Translations under genes and position numbers: made by a program
Part shown: positions 53,234 to 62,286 of the stretch, piece after piece
How positions within the stretch are numbered: position 1 is the stretch's first letter
How the letters are laid out: each line of letters starts with the position of its first letter
The notes under the pieces: generated by a model
What the model saw: the letters and a program-made list of their open reading frames with translations, nothing else
The model's database searches: none
Told to the model about the DNA's origin: nothing
Assembly: GCF_027474405.1 (NCBI RefSeq)
Contig: NZ_CP114871.1
Coordinates: 1,497,001 to 1,561,000 of the forward strand
Length of the DNA: 64,000 nt
Source: Caulobacter sp. NIBR2454
Lineage (GTDB): Bacteria > Pseudomonadota > Alphaproteobacteria > Caulobacterales > Caulobacteraceae
Direction of reading: 5' to 3'

Positions 53234-54369
53234 GCCGTGCCCTTGGGTTGAGCCACGCTGATGCGGCGGTTGATCTGGCCAAGGCGTGGCGTCGCGGGGT
53301 GGTGCGCGCCGTCACCCGTCGCACCGCCTCGGTTGGCCCCGTCCGAACGGGTTTCGATGCTGGTCCGCCGGTCACGCACATCCAGCTGCCGCACGGACTG
53401 GACGATGGCCGCGGCTCGGCTCGGCTCCGTGGCTGGCTTTTCCGCGGCGGCGGTCGAAGCGCCTTGCGGGATGGGCTGCACATCGGCGGGTGTCGGCCTC
53501 TTGAGCTCCAGCCCAAGCCCGGCCACGGCCATGGCGACGATCAGGCAGCCTTGCGCGGCGGCGAAGACGAAGATCAGCACCGCCACGCCCATGGCGACCG
53601 ACAGATTGATCTCGCCCGTCTCGGCGCTCGCCGCCATCAACGCCAGGCGAGGCTCCAGCAGCGCCAGCAGGAGGGCGAGGGCGCTGCTGGCGGCCAACGG
53701 AATAAGGGCGGCGGTGATCAGGGCCCGCAGCCAGCCCACGAACAGGCCCTTGGTGGCGTCGATCAGGAACAGGGCGATGAACACCGGCCCGGTTGCGGTC
53801 AGCACACCGACGATCACCTTGGCGGTCAGCACGACGCCCAGGGTGCTGGCCATCAGCGCCGTGGATGCGCCCCACAGCGCTTCGGACGCGGCGGCGGGGC
53901 CCCCGGCCAGGGTCTGGGCGTCGGGTCCGGCGCTGGCGCCAAGGGCGGCGGCTGCGCGGACGATCTGGTCGTAGGCCACCTGCAGGCCGACCCACAGGTC
54001 AGGCTGCCCTCCGCCGCGAAGAGGCGCGGTCAGCACGGCCACGAAGGCCGTCGCTCCGTCGAAGGCGGTATTGAACACCAGCGCCTGAAACAGCGGCCAG
54101 CTGGCGGTCAGCGCCAGGATGAAACCGATCTTCACCGCCAGCTGCGGCGTGTCGGCCAGGCGCGGCCCACGCCCCGTCAGCAGTCCCCAGCCCAGCAGCG
54201 CCACATAGAGAGTCAGCAGGACCGTGACGATCGCCGGGAAAGGCGACGGCGGCCGCGTCAGGGCCTCGTAGCCGCTCTGGGCGAACACCCGAACGCCGCA
54301 GTCCACGGTCTCGCTCAGGCTCTGCACCAGCGGCAGGCGCGGATCGGGCGCGGGGCAGGCGGCGATCAT
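53230..54369 (-). CDS. virB6: type IV secretion polytopic protein VirB6/TrbL
   Basis: 379 residues from ATG 54369. Several hydrophobic helices between about 50 and 290 with a periplasmic loop, and a hydrophilic tail (about 295-379) rich in Arg, Ala and Gly. Central L-I-D-A-T-K-G-L-F-V-G-W-L-R is the conserved W-containing segment of VirB6/TrbL. It forms part of the inner-membrane pore. The cytoplasmic or periplasmic tail is long for the family but not unusual. Overlaps virB4 and virB8. Confidence 0.88.
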   Translation of the reverse strand: MIAACPAPDPRLPLVQSLSETVDCGVRVFAQSGYEALTRPPSPFPAIVTVLLTLYVALLGWGLLTGRGPRLADTPQLAVKIGFILALTASWPLFQALVFNTAFDGATAFVAVLTAPLRGGGQPDLWVGLQVAYDQIVRAAAALGASAGPDAQTLAGGPAAASEALWGASTALMASTLGVVLTAKVIVGVLTATGPVFIALFLIDATKGLFVGWLRALITAALIPLAASSALALLLALLEPRLALMAASAETGEINLSVAMGVAVLIFVFAAAQGCLIVAMAVAGLGLELKRPTPADVQPIPQGASTAAAEKPATEPSRAAAIVQSVRQLDVRDRRTSIETRSDGANRGGATGDGAHHPATPRLGQINRRISVAQPKGTA

Positions 54370-56744
54370 GCTTGGGCCTGCGCGATCAGGGCGGGCAGCC
54401 ACACGGCCGGGTCATCGCCCAGCGTCGCGCGCAGAGCGTCCAGGCGCCGCACGGACGCCTCGGTCCCGGAAAGCACCACCAGGTGATGCTCCAGCCCCGT
54501 CAGGTTCAGCCGCGCGACCACGCTGTGATCGCCATGCTTGATCAGGAAGCAGCGCGAGGTGTCCGGCAGGGTGCGGACCAGGTCGTACTCATGCTGCGAC
54601 AGACCGAACCCGTCGATATAGTCGCGGCGCTGGGCCTTGGCGTTGGGCAGGAACACCTGGGTGGCGGCCTGCTCGACGATGGCGCTGGCGATACGGCTTT
54701 CCAGGGCGTCCGACGCGCTCTGGGTCGCGAAGCCGACCACGCCGTTGCGCTTGCGGACGGTCTTTTCCCAGTCGCGGATCCGCTGGACGAACACCTCGTC
54801 ATCCAGCGCCTTCCAGCCCTCGTCCACGACGATCAGGGTCGGCTGACCATCCAGTTGCTGCTCCACCCGGTGGAATAGGTACATCATCGCCGGCGTGCGG
54901 GTCTGGGGCGCGTCGAGAATGCGGGTCATGTCGAAGCCGACCGTCCCGCGCGACAGGTCCAGCCTGTCGTGTTCGTTGTCGAACAGCCAGGCATGCTCGC
55001 CGCTTCCGAACCACGGACCCAGCCGCGCCGCCAGATCGCCGGCCATGGGTCGGCGCAAGCCTCGGAACAGCTCCTGGAAATAGCGCAGGCGGCGCCAGGC
55101 GGGGTCCTGAGCGAAGTTGGCGTCCACCGCATCGGCGATCATGGCCCGCTCGTCGGGCGTAAGCGGCTCGCCCACGCTGGCCAGCCGGCCGATGAACTCG
55201 ACCAGGAAGGCGCGGTTGGCGGGGGTGTCTTCCAGCGCCAGCGGATTGAAGCCCGTGGGCTCACCGGGGCGGATCAGGTCGTAGCGTCCGCCGACCGCGC
55301 GGATGAAGATCTCCGCGCCCCGGTCCTTGTCGAAATAGAAGACGCTGGGCGACACCTTCCGCGCCTGAGCGGTCAGAAACGTCAGCAGCACGGTCTTGCC
55401 GGCGCCCGACGGGCCGATGACCGTGAAGTTGCCCAGGTCGCCCTTGTGGAAGTTGAAGTAGTAGGGCGACGCCGAGGTCGTCTCCAGCACCGTGATCGCC
55501 GGACCCCAGTGATTGTTCGCCGCCTCGCCCAGCGGGTAGTTGTGGCAGCTCGCCAGGCCCGCGAAATTGGCCGAAGAGATCAGAGCTTTTCGCGCGATAT
55601 CCTTGAAATTGCCGGGAAACTGCGCCCAGAACGCCGGTTCCATCCCGACGTCCTCGCGCACCGCGATCGCCCCGGCCTCGGTAAAGGCGCCTCGGGTCTC
55701 GGCCACGGCGGTGTCCAGTTCCTCCAGGCTGTCGGCGCGGACCATCACCGTCAGATGATGCTCGCCGAAGGCGGCCCGCCCGGACGCCACTTCGTCCTTG
55801 GCCAGCCCAAGCTCGGTGCGCAGGCTGACCGCATCGTCGTCCCCCGCGCGCATGCGGCGCAGGGCCAGGTTCATCCGGTCCAGGGTCGCCTGACGCTCCA
55901 CGAAGGCGAAGCTTTCGGTCAGCACCATCTCGAAGGGCAGGCGCACGACGGCGTCCAGCAGACCGGCCGAAGAGCGCGCCGGATAGTCTTTCATGGAGAC
56001 CATGGCGCCATAGCCGCGTCCCGCGCCGCTGGGCCCTGGTGTGGCCTCGAACGCGTCGAGGCCGAAGGTGAGCCGGCTGGCGGGAGCGTGCCGACCGAGA
56101 TCGCCCTGCGGCAAAAGTCGCGGCGCGAAGCTGCCGTTGACCAGCGCGCCGATGAACTCCAGCGGCTCGGAACACAGGCCCATGGGCGCGTCATAGACGG
56201 TCAGCAGCCGCGCGCCGTAGGGAGCCAGCGTGGCCAGGAACGCATCGCGCGCCGCCGACAGTTCACGCAGGTCCTCTGCTTGCGCGGCGGCCCCGGTGTC
56301 GGTCGTGCGCAGCAGCCGGTCGATTAGGCCCACGCGTCCCTGAAGCGGTCGACGAACCAGCGTCAGGAACAGGTCGTTGGCGTAGAGCTTGCGGCTGGCC
56401 AGGCGGGCTCGCCAGTCGGCGTCTAGGGCGGCGCTGAAGGGATCGTCGAAGGTCCCTTCCAACTGCACGGCGGCGCGCCGGCGCACCACGTGGTGATAGA
56501 CCGCGAACCGGGACGACGCCAGGGAACGCAGCATCGTCTCGCGCACCGTCTTGCGGTAGTTCAGTTCCTCGGTATCGGCCGTCTCGAAGGCGAAGCCGCG
56601 CAGGTGCAGCACCTGCATCAGGAGGCCGTCGCGGGTCTGCAGGGTGGCGTCGTCCACATGGCGTGCGTAGGGCAAGCGGTCGCCGACGCGCGCCTCCCTG
56701 GGCGCCAGCGCCCTGCCAAGGTCGAACGATCGCGAAAGGCTCAC
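54366..56744 (-). CDS. virB4: type IV secretion ATPase VirB4
   Basis: 792-residue ATPase, the most conserved part of the system. Walker A G444-P-S-G-A-G-K-T451, Walker B L-I-V-V-D641-E642, and a C-terminal V-F-L-P-N-A-K motif. GTG start overlaps the virB3 stop (GTGA). It powers pilus assembly and transport from the inner membrane. Full length, with no frameshift. Confidence 0.96.
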   Translation of the reverse strand: MSLSRSFDLGRALAPREARVGDRLPYARHVDDATLQTRDGLLMQVLHLRGFAFETADTEELNYRKTVRETMLRSLASSRFAVYHHVVRRRAAVQLEGTFDDPFSAALDADWRARLASRKLYANDLFLTLVRRPLQGRVGLIDRLLRTTDTGAAAQAEDLRELSAARDAFLATLAPYGARLLTVYDAPMGLCSEPLEFIGALVNGSFAPRLLPQGDLGRHAPASRLTFGLDAFEATPGPSGAGRGYGAMVSMKDYPARSSAGLLDAVVRLPFEMVLTESFAFVERQATLDRMNLALRRMRAGDDDAVSLRTELGLAKDEVASGRAAFGEHHLTVMVRADSLEELDTAVAETRGAFTEAGAIAVREDVGMEPAFWAQFPGNFKDIARKALISSANFAGLASCHNYPLGEAANNHWGPAITVLETTSASPYYFNFHKGDLGNFTVIGPSGAGKTVLLTFLTAQARKVSPSVFYFDKDRGAEIFIRAVGGRYDLIRPGEPTGFNPLALEDTPANRAFLVEFIGRLASVGEPLTPDERAMIADAVDANFAQDPAWRRLRYFQELFRGLRRPMAGDLAARLGPWFGSGEHAWLFDNEHDRLDLSRGTVGFDMTRILDAPQTRTPAMMYLFHRVEQQLDGQPTLIVVDEGWKALDDEVFVQRIRDWEKTVRKRNGVVGFATQSASDALESRIASAIVEQAATQVFLPNAKAQRRDYIDGFGLSQHEYDLVRTLPDTSRCFLIKHGDHSVVARLNLTGLEHHLVVLSGTEASVRRLDALRATLGDDPAVWLPALIAQAQA

Positions 56745-57028
56745 GGTGCGTAGCTGTTGGCCGACCAGAAGCGGTGGTTACGCACGCGCGGGCAACGGCT
56801 GGCCCGCACGATCCACAGGTCGAAGAAGCGCGGCTCACGCGCACAAGCCACATAGCCGACCACGTGCATCACCGCCGCCAGGCCAAGCGCCCAGAACGAG
56901 CGGGTGATCAGGAACGCCTCGACCGTGACAATCAGGTTCAGCACCGCATAGGAATAGGTTACGCCGCCCAGCATCTGCGGGCGGGTGAGGGCGGCGAACA
57001 CCGGGTCGGAGACGAGCTGGGCGGACAT
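56741..57028 (-). CDS. virB3: type IV secretion protein VirB3
   Basis: 95-residue inner-membrane protein: D-P-V-F-A-A-L-T-R-P near the N-terminus, two membrane helices (about 24-65), and R-E-P-R-F-F-D-L-W, the usual VirB3 ending before a short basic tail. It is needed for pilin assembly with VirB4. It lies 3 bases after the virB2 stop. Confidence 0.9.
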   Translation of the reverse strand: MSAQLVSDPVFAALTRPQMLGGVTYSYAVLNLIVTVEAFLITRSFWALGLAAVMHVVGYVACAREPRFFDLWIVRASRCPRVRNHRFWSANSYAP

Positions 57029-57031
57029 GGT

Positions 57032-57337
57032 TCAGGCGCCGCCCGCGACCTGCCGGATGCCGGCGACGATGGCGGCCGCGCCGAACAGGACAAAGCACCC
57101 CAGCACCACGACCACGCCGCGGCGCCAGTCGATGCGCCCGGTCAGCATCATGAATCCGATCACCCCGATGGCGATCACCGCGGCGGCCGTGGCGACATTG
57201 CCCATCAGGCTGCCCTGCAGCCAGGTCAGCGCCGACAGGATCGGCGACGAACCCGCCGGATCGAGGGTGACCGTCTGGGCCAGGGCCGGGGTGGCCGCAG
57301 TGGCGGCGGCGAGGGTCGCTGTGCTGATGCGTTTCAT
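57032..57337 (-). CDS. virB2: type IV secretion pilin VirB2
   Basis: 101 residues: signal peptide with cleavage near A-L-A-Q, then two hydrophobic helices (about 45-66 and 73-95) with a short basic loop I-D-W-R-R-G. This matches the major pilin family. The pilin is short, with no cysteine pair. It lies 8 bases after the lytic transglycosylase stop. Confidence 0.88.
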   Translation of the reverse strand: MKRISTATLAAATAATPALAQTVTLDPAGSSPILSALTWLQGSLMGNVATAAAVIAIGVIGFMMLTGRIDWRRGVVVVLGCFVLFGAAAIVAGIRQVAGGA

Positions 57338-57345
57338 AGGGGGCT

Positions 57346-57909
57346 CTAGCGTTCGGCGTCTGAAAGGGCGGCGAGGCGGGCCAGGACCCGGTCGACATAG
57401 GCGCGGGTCTCGGGGTAGGGCGGCACCCCGCCATAGCGGCGCACGGCGCCGGGGCCCGCGTTGTAGGCGGCCAGCGCCAGCACGGTGTCGCCGCCAAATT
57501 CTTGGAGCAAGCTGCGCAGATACGTCGCGCCGCCCTGGATGTTCTGGGCGGGATTGGTCGCGTCCGACACGCCCAGCATGCGCGCGGTGCCCGGCATCAG
57601 TTGCATAACGCCCTGTGCGCCCTTGGGCGAGACGGCCCGGGTCTGGAACCGCGACTCCGTCCAGGCGACGGCCTCGATCAGACTGGCGCTGACATCGGTG
57701 CGCTGCTCGGCGCGAGCAAACAACGGAGCCAAGGCGGTCGAGCCCTGTGCGTCCCGTGTGACGGCGACGGGCTTGGCTGGGGTGCGAGTCAGTAAGACCA
57801 CCTCGCCCGTCTCGTCGATCTCCAGCACGTCGGCGCGGGCCGGGACCGCTGCGGCGGTGAGGCAGGCGGCGGCCAGAACGGTCGCGAAGGCGGCGCGGGC
57901 GAGGCTCAT
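57346..57909 (-). CDS. virB1: VirB1-type lytic transglycosylase
   Basis: 187 residues from ATG 57909 with GGGAG upstream; the longer frame is spurious. Signal peptide ending A-R-A, then a goose-lysozyme-like SLT domain: A-W-T-E85-S-R-F (catalytic Glu), S-P-K-G-A-Q-G-V-M-Q-L-M-P-G-T-A and A-L-A-A-Y-N-A-G-P-G-A-V. It opens the peptidoglycan for the secretion apparatus. First gene of the operon. The 285-base divergent gap up to dusA (57910-58194) must hold the promoters for both. Confidence 0.9.
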   Translation of the reverse strand: MSLARAAFATVLAAACLTAAAVPARADVLEIDETGEVVLLTRTPAKPVAVTRDAQGSTALAPLFARAEQRTDVSASLIEAVAWTESRFQTRAVSPKGAQGVMQLMPGTARMLGVSDATNPAQNIQGGATYLRSLLQEFGGDTVLALAAYNAGPGAVRRYGGVPPYPETRAYVDRVLARLAALSDAER

Positions 57910-58194
57910 GGCATGGCTCCCGACGCCGTGGGCGGCGCGGGCGAAGATCCTGTTGAGGCGTTGGGTTCGCGACCGGTCGCGCCCTCTCGGATAGGCGACC
58001 GACCCCAGCGCCTCTCGTCGCACGCCTCAGCCACGGCCGTGGATCGGGTTTCGACGAAGGGCCGATTCGTTACGACGAACGGCGATGTGCCAAGCGCACG
58101 CTTGCTGCCGATCAGCGACCGGGCCTCACGATGCCGGCTGTTTTCGTGTATTTGCGGCGAACACCGCCTTCGACAGCGTCGAGATCAAGGGAAT

Positions 58195-59190
58195 ATGCAG
58201 GACTATCAACCGCTTCGGCTGTCCGTCGCGCCCATGATGGACTGGACCGACCGGCATTGCCGGGCGTTCCATCGCGCGCTGACCAAGCGGGCGCTGCTCT
58301 ATACCGAGATGGTCACCACCGGCGCCGTGCTGCACGGCGATCGCGAGCACCTGCTGGGCTATGACGCCGTCGAGCATCCCGTGGCGCTGCAACTGGGCGG
58401 CTCGGAACCCGCTGATCTGGCCGCCTCGGCCCGCATCGGCGAGGACTACGGCTACGACGAGATCAATCTCAACGTCGGCTGCCCGTCCGACCGCGTGCAG
58501 AGCGGCCGTTTCGGCGCCTGCCTGATGCGCGAGCCGCAGCTTGTCGCCGACTGCATGGCCGCCATGGGCGGCGCGGTGAAGGTCCCTGTGACCGTGAAGT
58601 GCCGTATCGGCGTTGACGACCAGGACGCGGCCGAGAGCCTGTTCACCCTGGTGGACCTGTGCGCCCAGGCCGGCGTGACCCAGTTCATCGTCCACGCCCG
58701 TAAGGCCTGGCTGAAAGGCCTCTCGCCGAAAGAGAACCGGGATGTCCCGCCGCTGGACTACCCGCTGGTCCACCGCCTGAAGGCCGAGCGCCCGCATCTG
58801 ACCATCGCCATCAACGGCGGCATTCCTTCGCTGGACGCGGCGCAGGAGCATCTGGACGCCGGCATGGACGGAGTGATGCTGGGCCGCGCCGCCTATCACG
58901 AGCCGGGCATCCTTGGCGCCGTTGACGCCCGCCTGTTCGGCGAGGGCGAGCCGGTCGATCCATTCGACGCGGTTGAGGCCTATAAGCCCTATATGGCCGC
59001 GCGTCTGGCCGAGGGCTGGAAGATGTCATCCATGACCCGCCACATGCTGGGTCTGTTCCACGGTCAGTCGGGCGCCCGCACATGGCGACGCATCATGACG
59101 GTGGAAAGCGTCAAGCCGGGCGCGGGTCTGGAAGTGGTGGACGCCGCCCTGGCGGCAGTCGCTCAGGGCGCGGAAAAGCTCAGGGCTTGA
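58195..59190 (+). CDS. dusA: tRNA-dihydrouridine(20/20a) synthase
   Basis: 331 residues from ATG 58195 with AAGGGA upstream; the frame is open for 94 codons before that but those are not native. FMN-dependent TIM barrel: L-S-V-A-P-M-M-D-W-T-D-R-H-C, I-N-L-N-V-G-C-P-S-D-R-V-Q-S-G-R-F-G-A-C-L with the catalytic Cys, I-V-H-A-R-K-A-W-L-K-G and I-A-I-N-G-G-I. It reduces U20/U20a in tRNA. Its 3' end overlaps the convergent protease gene by 11 bases. Confidence 0.95.
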   Translation: MQDYQPLRLSVAPMMDWTDRHCRAFHRALTKRALLYTEMVTTGAVLHGDREHLLGYDAVEHPVALQLGGSEPADLAASARIGEDYGYDEINLNVGCPSDRVQSGRFGACLMREPQLVADCMAAMGGAVKVPVTVKCRIGVDDQDAAESLFTLVDLCAQAGVTQFIVHARKAWLKGLSPKENRDVPPLDYPLVHRLKAERPHLTIAINGGIPSLDAAQEHLDAGMDGVMLGRAAYHEPGILGAVDARLFGEGEPVDPFDAVEAYKPYMAARLAEGWKMSSMTRHMLGLFHGQSGARTWRRIMTVESVKPGAGLEVVDAALAAVAQGAEKLRA

Positions 59191-59677
59191 GGATCATGGC
59201 CTGAGGCGTCGCCTCAAAGCCTGACAGTCGGCCTAGATAGCTCATGCCCAGCAGGGAAGAGCCGACCCCGTTCTCGATGACCAGGGCGTCGACGTCCGTG
59301 ATCACGGCGCCGGCGATCGCGACGCTGGCCAGCTTTACGGCCGCGGCGCGGGTGCGGCCGTCGGCGGTGGCGACACTGTAGTCATAGGCCAACTGCGTGG
59401 TGTCGATGCCCAGGCGCTGGGCGTCGGCGCTGGTCAGGGACACGGCGGTCGCGCCCGTGTCGACCAGGAACCGGACCTGCCGGCCGTTGACGTCGGCCTC
59501 GGCCCAATAGTGACCGTCCTTGCCCTTGCGGACGGAGGCCGGCTGGCTTTCGGGGGAGGCGTTCAGGGTGGCGACCGCGGCCTTGGGATGACGCAGTGCG
59601 TCGAACGACACCACGGCCTGCGCCGCCCCAAGGGCGGTAAGGGCGCCGATCGCCGCCGTGGCCACGTACTTGAACAT
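59180..59677 (-). CDS. retropepsin-like aspartic protease (TIGR02281 type)
   Basis: 165 residues: an N-terminal helix (signal anchor, about 5-25), then one retropepsin domain with F-L-V-D73-T-G-A-T-A and G-S-S-L-L-G-M-S-Y-L near the end. Such proteases work as dimers, so one D-T-G per chain suits a homodimer, unlike the two-motif protein at 24291. Periplasmic side expected. Substrate unknown. It converges on dusA with an 11-base overlap. Confidence 0.9.
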   Translation of the reverse strand: MFKYVATAAIGALTALGAAQAVVSFDALRHPKAAVATLNASPESQPASVRKGKDGHYWAEADVNGRQVRFLVDTGATAVSLTSADAQRLGIDTTQLAYDYSVATADGRTRAAAVKLASVAIAGAVITDVDALVIENGVGSSLLGMSYLGRLSGFEATPQAMILKP

Positions 59678-59784
59678 CCAACGCCTCGTCGCGGGCCGCT
59701 TCTGCGGCTCAGAGAGGCGGATGCTAGGCGCACAGCGGTTTTCAAGCCGTGAACAGGACCTTGCCGAGACCTTAACGCAGACGG

Positions 59785-59994
59785 TTAAGCCAGGCCCAGC
59801 TTCTCGGGCGCTATGCGACTACGCCGCGCGGGCAGTTCGGCCATGATCTCCGCCCGCCGGTCATCGTCCAGCCGGCTCCACCCAGCGATCTCCGGCAGGG
59901 TGCGATGGCAGCCCAGGCACAGGCCGCTCTCGCCATCGACGGCGCAGACCTTGATGCAGGGGGTGACGATCGGGCGGGGCGGGACGGCGTTCAC
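59785..59994 (-). CDS. DUF1289 family small cysteine protein
   Basis: 69 residues with the family's C13-x3-C17 ... C26-x2-C29 pattern, followed by E-I-A-G-W and basic residues. The cysteines look like a zinc or iron-sulfur ligand set. Role unknown. Divergent from the CobT-like gene, a neighbour pairing seen in other alphaproteobacteria. Confidence 0.85.
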   Translation of the reverse strand: MNAVPPRPIVTPCIKVCAVDGESGLCLGCHRTLPEIAGWSRLDDDRRAEIMAELPARRSRIAPEKLGLA

Positions 59995-60072
59995 GGGTCC
60001 TATCTGATCGTCCCGGCCGCGAACCGCAAGTTTGGGCGCCTTAGGTGTTTGCTTCGAGTGTCCGGCGGGCCT

Positions 60073-60909
60073 ATGTCCGCGCCCATGACCACGACGCCCT
60101 TCGACGACATCCGCGCCCTGATCTCAACCTTCGAGCCGCCTCGCGCTGACCTGGCCGAGGGCCTTGAGGCTGGGCTGGGCCGCTTCAGCGACGTCGCCGC
60201 CTGGATCGCCGGCTGGACGGGCCGCGCTCGCCCGACGGTGAACCGTCCCGTGGTCGCCCTCTACGCCGCCGCCTATTCAAGCGCCGACACGGCGTCCGTC
60301 CGCGCCCGGCTGGAGGCCTGCTCGGCCGGCGGCGCGGTGGTCAACCGCATCGCCCAGGGCAACGGCGCGGGGCTTGAGGCCTTCGATCTGGCCATCGACC
60401 GTCCCGGCGGCGACGGCGTGACCAAGCCGGCCATGAGCGAGAAGGAATGCGCCGCCACCATGGCGTTCGGCATGGAGGCCCTGGCCAAGCAGCCGGACCT
60501 GCTGATCCTCGGCGCGCTCAGCGGCGCGGCCGGGGTCGCCGCAGCCGAACGCCTGATGACCGCGCTGGAGGAGGAGGGGGCCGCCCCCCTCGAAGCCCTG
60601 CGCGACAAGGGCGGCCGCGACATGGCCGCCATCGCCGGCGCCATCCTGGCGGCGCGCAGCCAGAAGACACCGGTCCTGCTCGACGGCGCCTGCGCTCTCG
60701 CCGCCGCCGCCGCGCTGCACGCCCTGCACCCTGGGACGATCGCCCATTGCCGCCTGGCCGAGGCGCCGGAAGGCGAGGCCGCCGCCCGTGTCATAGCGCG
60801 CCTGCGCTTCTCGCCGATGTTGCAGGTCGGATTGTCGCAGGAGCCGGGCGCGGCCGGCGTCGCGGCCGTCGATTTCATCCGCGCCGCCTGCTTCGCGGTG
60901 GTGCGATAG
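60073..60909 (+). CDS. CobT-like protein, probably catalytically altered
   Basis: 278 residues (274 from the alternative ATG at 60085). The layout resembles nicotinate-nucleotide:dimethylbenzimidazole phosphoribosyltransferase (CobT): [16 protein letters not shown] matches the CobT P-V-L-L-D-G-F segment, and [11 protein letters not shown] the C-terminal L-G-E-G-S-G-A-A. But it is short (usually about 350), lacks the P-P-G-S-L-G-R start and the G-E-x-G-x-x-N-T-T motif, and the catalytic Glu (E317 in Salmonella) aligns to Gln. Function may differ from lower-ligand activation of cobalamin. Confidence 0.68.
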   Translation: MSAPMTTTPFDDIRALISTFEPPRADLAEGLEAGLGRFSDVAAWIAGWTGRARPTVNRPVVALYAAAYSSADTASVRARLEACSAGGAVVNRIAQGNGAGLEAFDLAIDRPGGDGVTKPAMSEKECAATMAFGMEALAKQPDLLILGALSGAAGVAAAERLMTALEEEGAAPLEALRDKGGRDMAAIAGAILAARSQKTPVLLDGACALAAAAALHALHPGTIAHCRLAEAPEGEAAARVIARLRFSPMLQVGLSQEPGAAGVAAVDFIRAACFAVVR

Positions 60910-61030
60910 CCCAGCGAACGCCGGTCTTACGTTGACGCTAACGTCATCTAGGCAAACGCGCGTTTGACCCCTATCATCGCTCCCACGACACGGCCCCCAA
61001 TCGAGAGCGGCCGATCGACGGGAGTGCATG

Positions 61031-62245
61031 ATGAATCTCGACTTCTCGCCCGAAGACCTCGCTTTCCGTGAGGAGGTCCGCGCCTTTATCGCCGAGAACT
61101 ATCCCGCCAGCCTGAGGGCCGTGCAGGAAGAGGGCGAGGAGATGGCCAAGGAGGATTTCCTCTCCTGGCATCGCATCCTGGCCAAGAAGGGCTGGGTGGC
61201 CCCGGCCTGGCCCGAGCAGTACGGCGGCCCGGGCTGGACCTCTGTCCAACGCTACATCTGGTCGGAGGAGCTGGCGCGCGCTGACGCCGTGCCGATCCTG
61301 CCCTTCGGCATCAACATGGTCGGGCCGGTGATCTACACCTTCGCCACCCCCGAGCAGAAGGCCAAGTTCCTTCCGCCGACGCTCAATGGCGACATCTGGT
61401 GGTGCCAGGGCTATTCCGAACCGGGCGCCGGTTCCGACCTGGCCAGCCTGAAGACCAAGGCCGAGCGCTTCACCGGCGACGACGGCAAGGAATACTACCT
61501 GGTCAACGGCCAGAAGACCTGGACCACCCTGGCCCAGCATGCCGACTGGATCTTCTGCCTGGTCCGCACTGATCCCAACGCCAAGATTCAGGAAGGCATC
61601 TCCTTCCTGCTCATCGACATGAAGTCGCCTGGCGTCACCGTCCGCCCGATCATCACCTTGGGCGGCGAGCACGAGGTCAACGAGGTCTGGCTCGAAAACG
61701 TCAAGGTGCCGGTCGAGAACCGCATCTATGAGGAGAACAAGGGCTGGACCTGCGCCAAGTTCCTGCTGGCCCACGAGCGCTCCGGCATCGCCGGCGTCGC
61801 CCGTTCCAAGCGCGGCATCGAGCGCATCCGCAAGATCGCGGCCGAGGAGCTGGCCGACGACGGCAATCCGCTGATCGAGGACTCCCTGTTCCGCCGCAAG
61901 ATCGCCGAGCTGGAGATCGACCTGACGGCCCTGGAATACACCGAGCTGCGCACGCTCGCTTCCGAGCACGCCGGCAAGGGTCCCGGGCCGGAATCTTCGG
62001 TCCTGAAGATCAAGGGCACGGAGATCCAGCAGCGGATCACCGAACTGGTGCTGGAGGCGTCGGGCAATTACGGCGCGCCGTACTTCCGCGGCTTCCCCAA
62101 GGAAGGCGGCAACGCCCTGCCGATCGGACCCGATCACGCTCGCCGCGCCGCGCCGACCTATTTCAACGTCCGTAAGACGTCGATCTACGGCGGGTCCAAC
62201 GAGATCCAACGCAACATCATCGCCAAAATGGTTCTCGGGCTCTGA
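61031..62245 (+). CDS. acyl-CoA dehydrogenase
   Basis: 404 residues from the second of two adjacent ATGs (61031), 6 bases after GGAG; the first is at 61028. FAD fold: C-Q-G-Y-S-E-P-G-A-G-S-D-L-A-S-L (flavin site), V-N-G-Q-K-T-W-T-T, and the C-terminal Y-G-G-S-N-E-I-Q-R-N-I-I-A-K-M. Oxidises an acyl-CoA to the enoyl-CoA. Its arrangement with a second ACAD resembles paired enzymes in steroid, branched-chain or dicarboxylate catabolism (often heterotetramers). Next gene starts 41 bases later. Confidence 0.93.
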   Translation: MNLDFSPEDLAFREEVRAFIAENYPASLRAVQEEGEEMAKEDFLSWHRILAKKGWVAPAWPEQYGGPGWTSVQRYIWSEELARADAVPILPFGINMVGPVIYTFATPEQKAKFLPPTLNGDIWWCQGYSEPGAGSDLASLKTKAERFTGDDGKEYYLVNGQKTWTTLAQHADWIFCLVRTDPNAKIQEGISFLLIDMKSPGVTVRPIITLGGEHEVNEVWLENVKVPVENRIYEENKGWTCAKFLLAHERSGIAGVARSKRGIERIRKIAAEELADDGNPLIEDSLFRRKIAELEIDLTALEYTELRTLASEHAGKGPGPESSVLKIKGTEIQQRITELVLEASGNYGAPYFRGFPKEGGNALPIGPDHARRAAPTYFNVRKTSIYGGSNEIQRNIIAKMVLGL

Positions 62246-62286
62246 GCCCGGTCCTGCACAAGAACACTCGCGTTTAGGGAAGCCCC

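Noticed and set aside
49649..57909. The VirB cluster as part of an integrative conjugative element.
   Set aside because: No integrase, relaxase, att repeats or composition change is visible on either side within the window.
57913..58194. An N-terminal extension of DusA by 94 codons.
   Set aside because: Not conserved in pattern; DusA begins normally at 58195 with a ribosome site.
59772..59788. TTAA-N9-TTAA as a CtrA binding site.
   Set aside because: The CtrA consensus spacing is 7, and the site lies between two minus-strand genes without other support.
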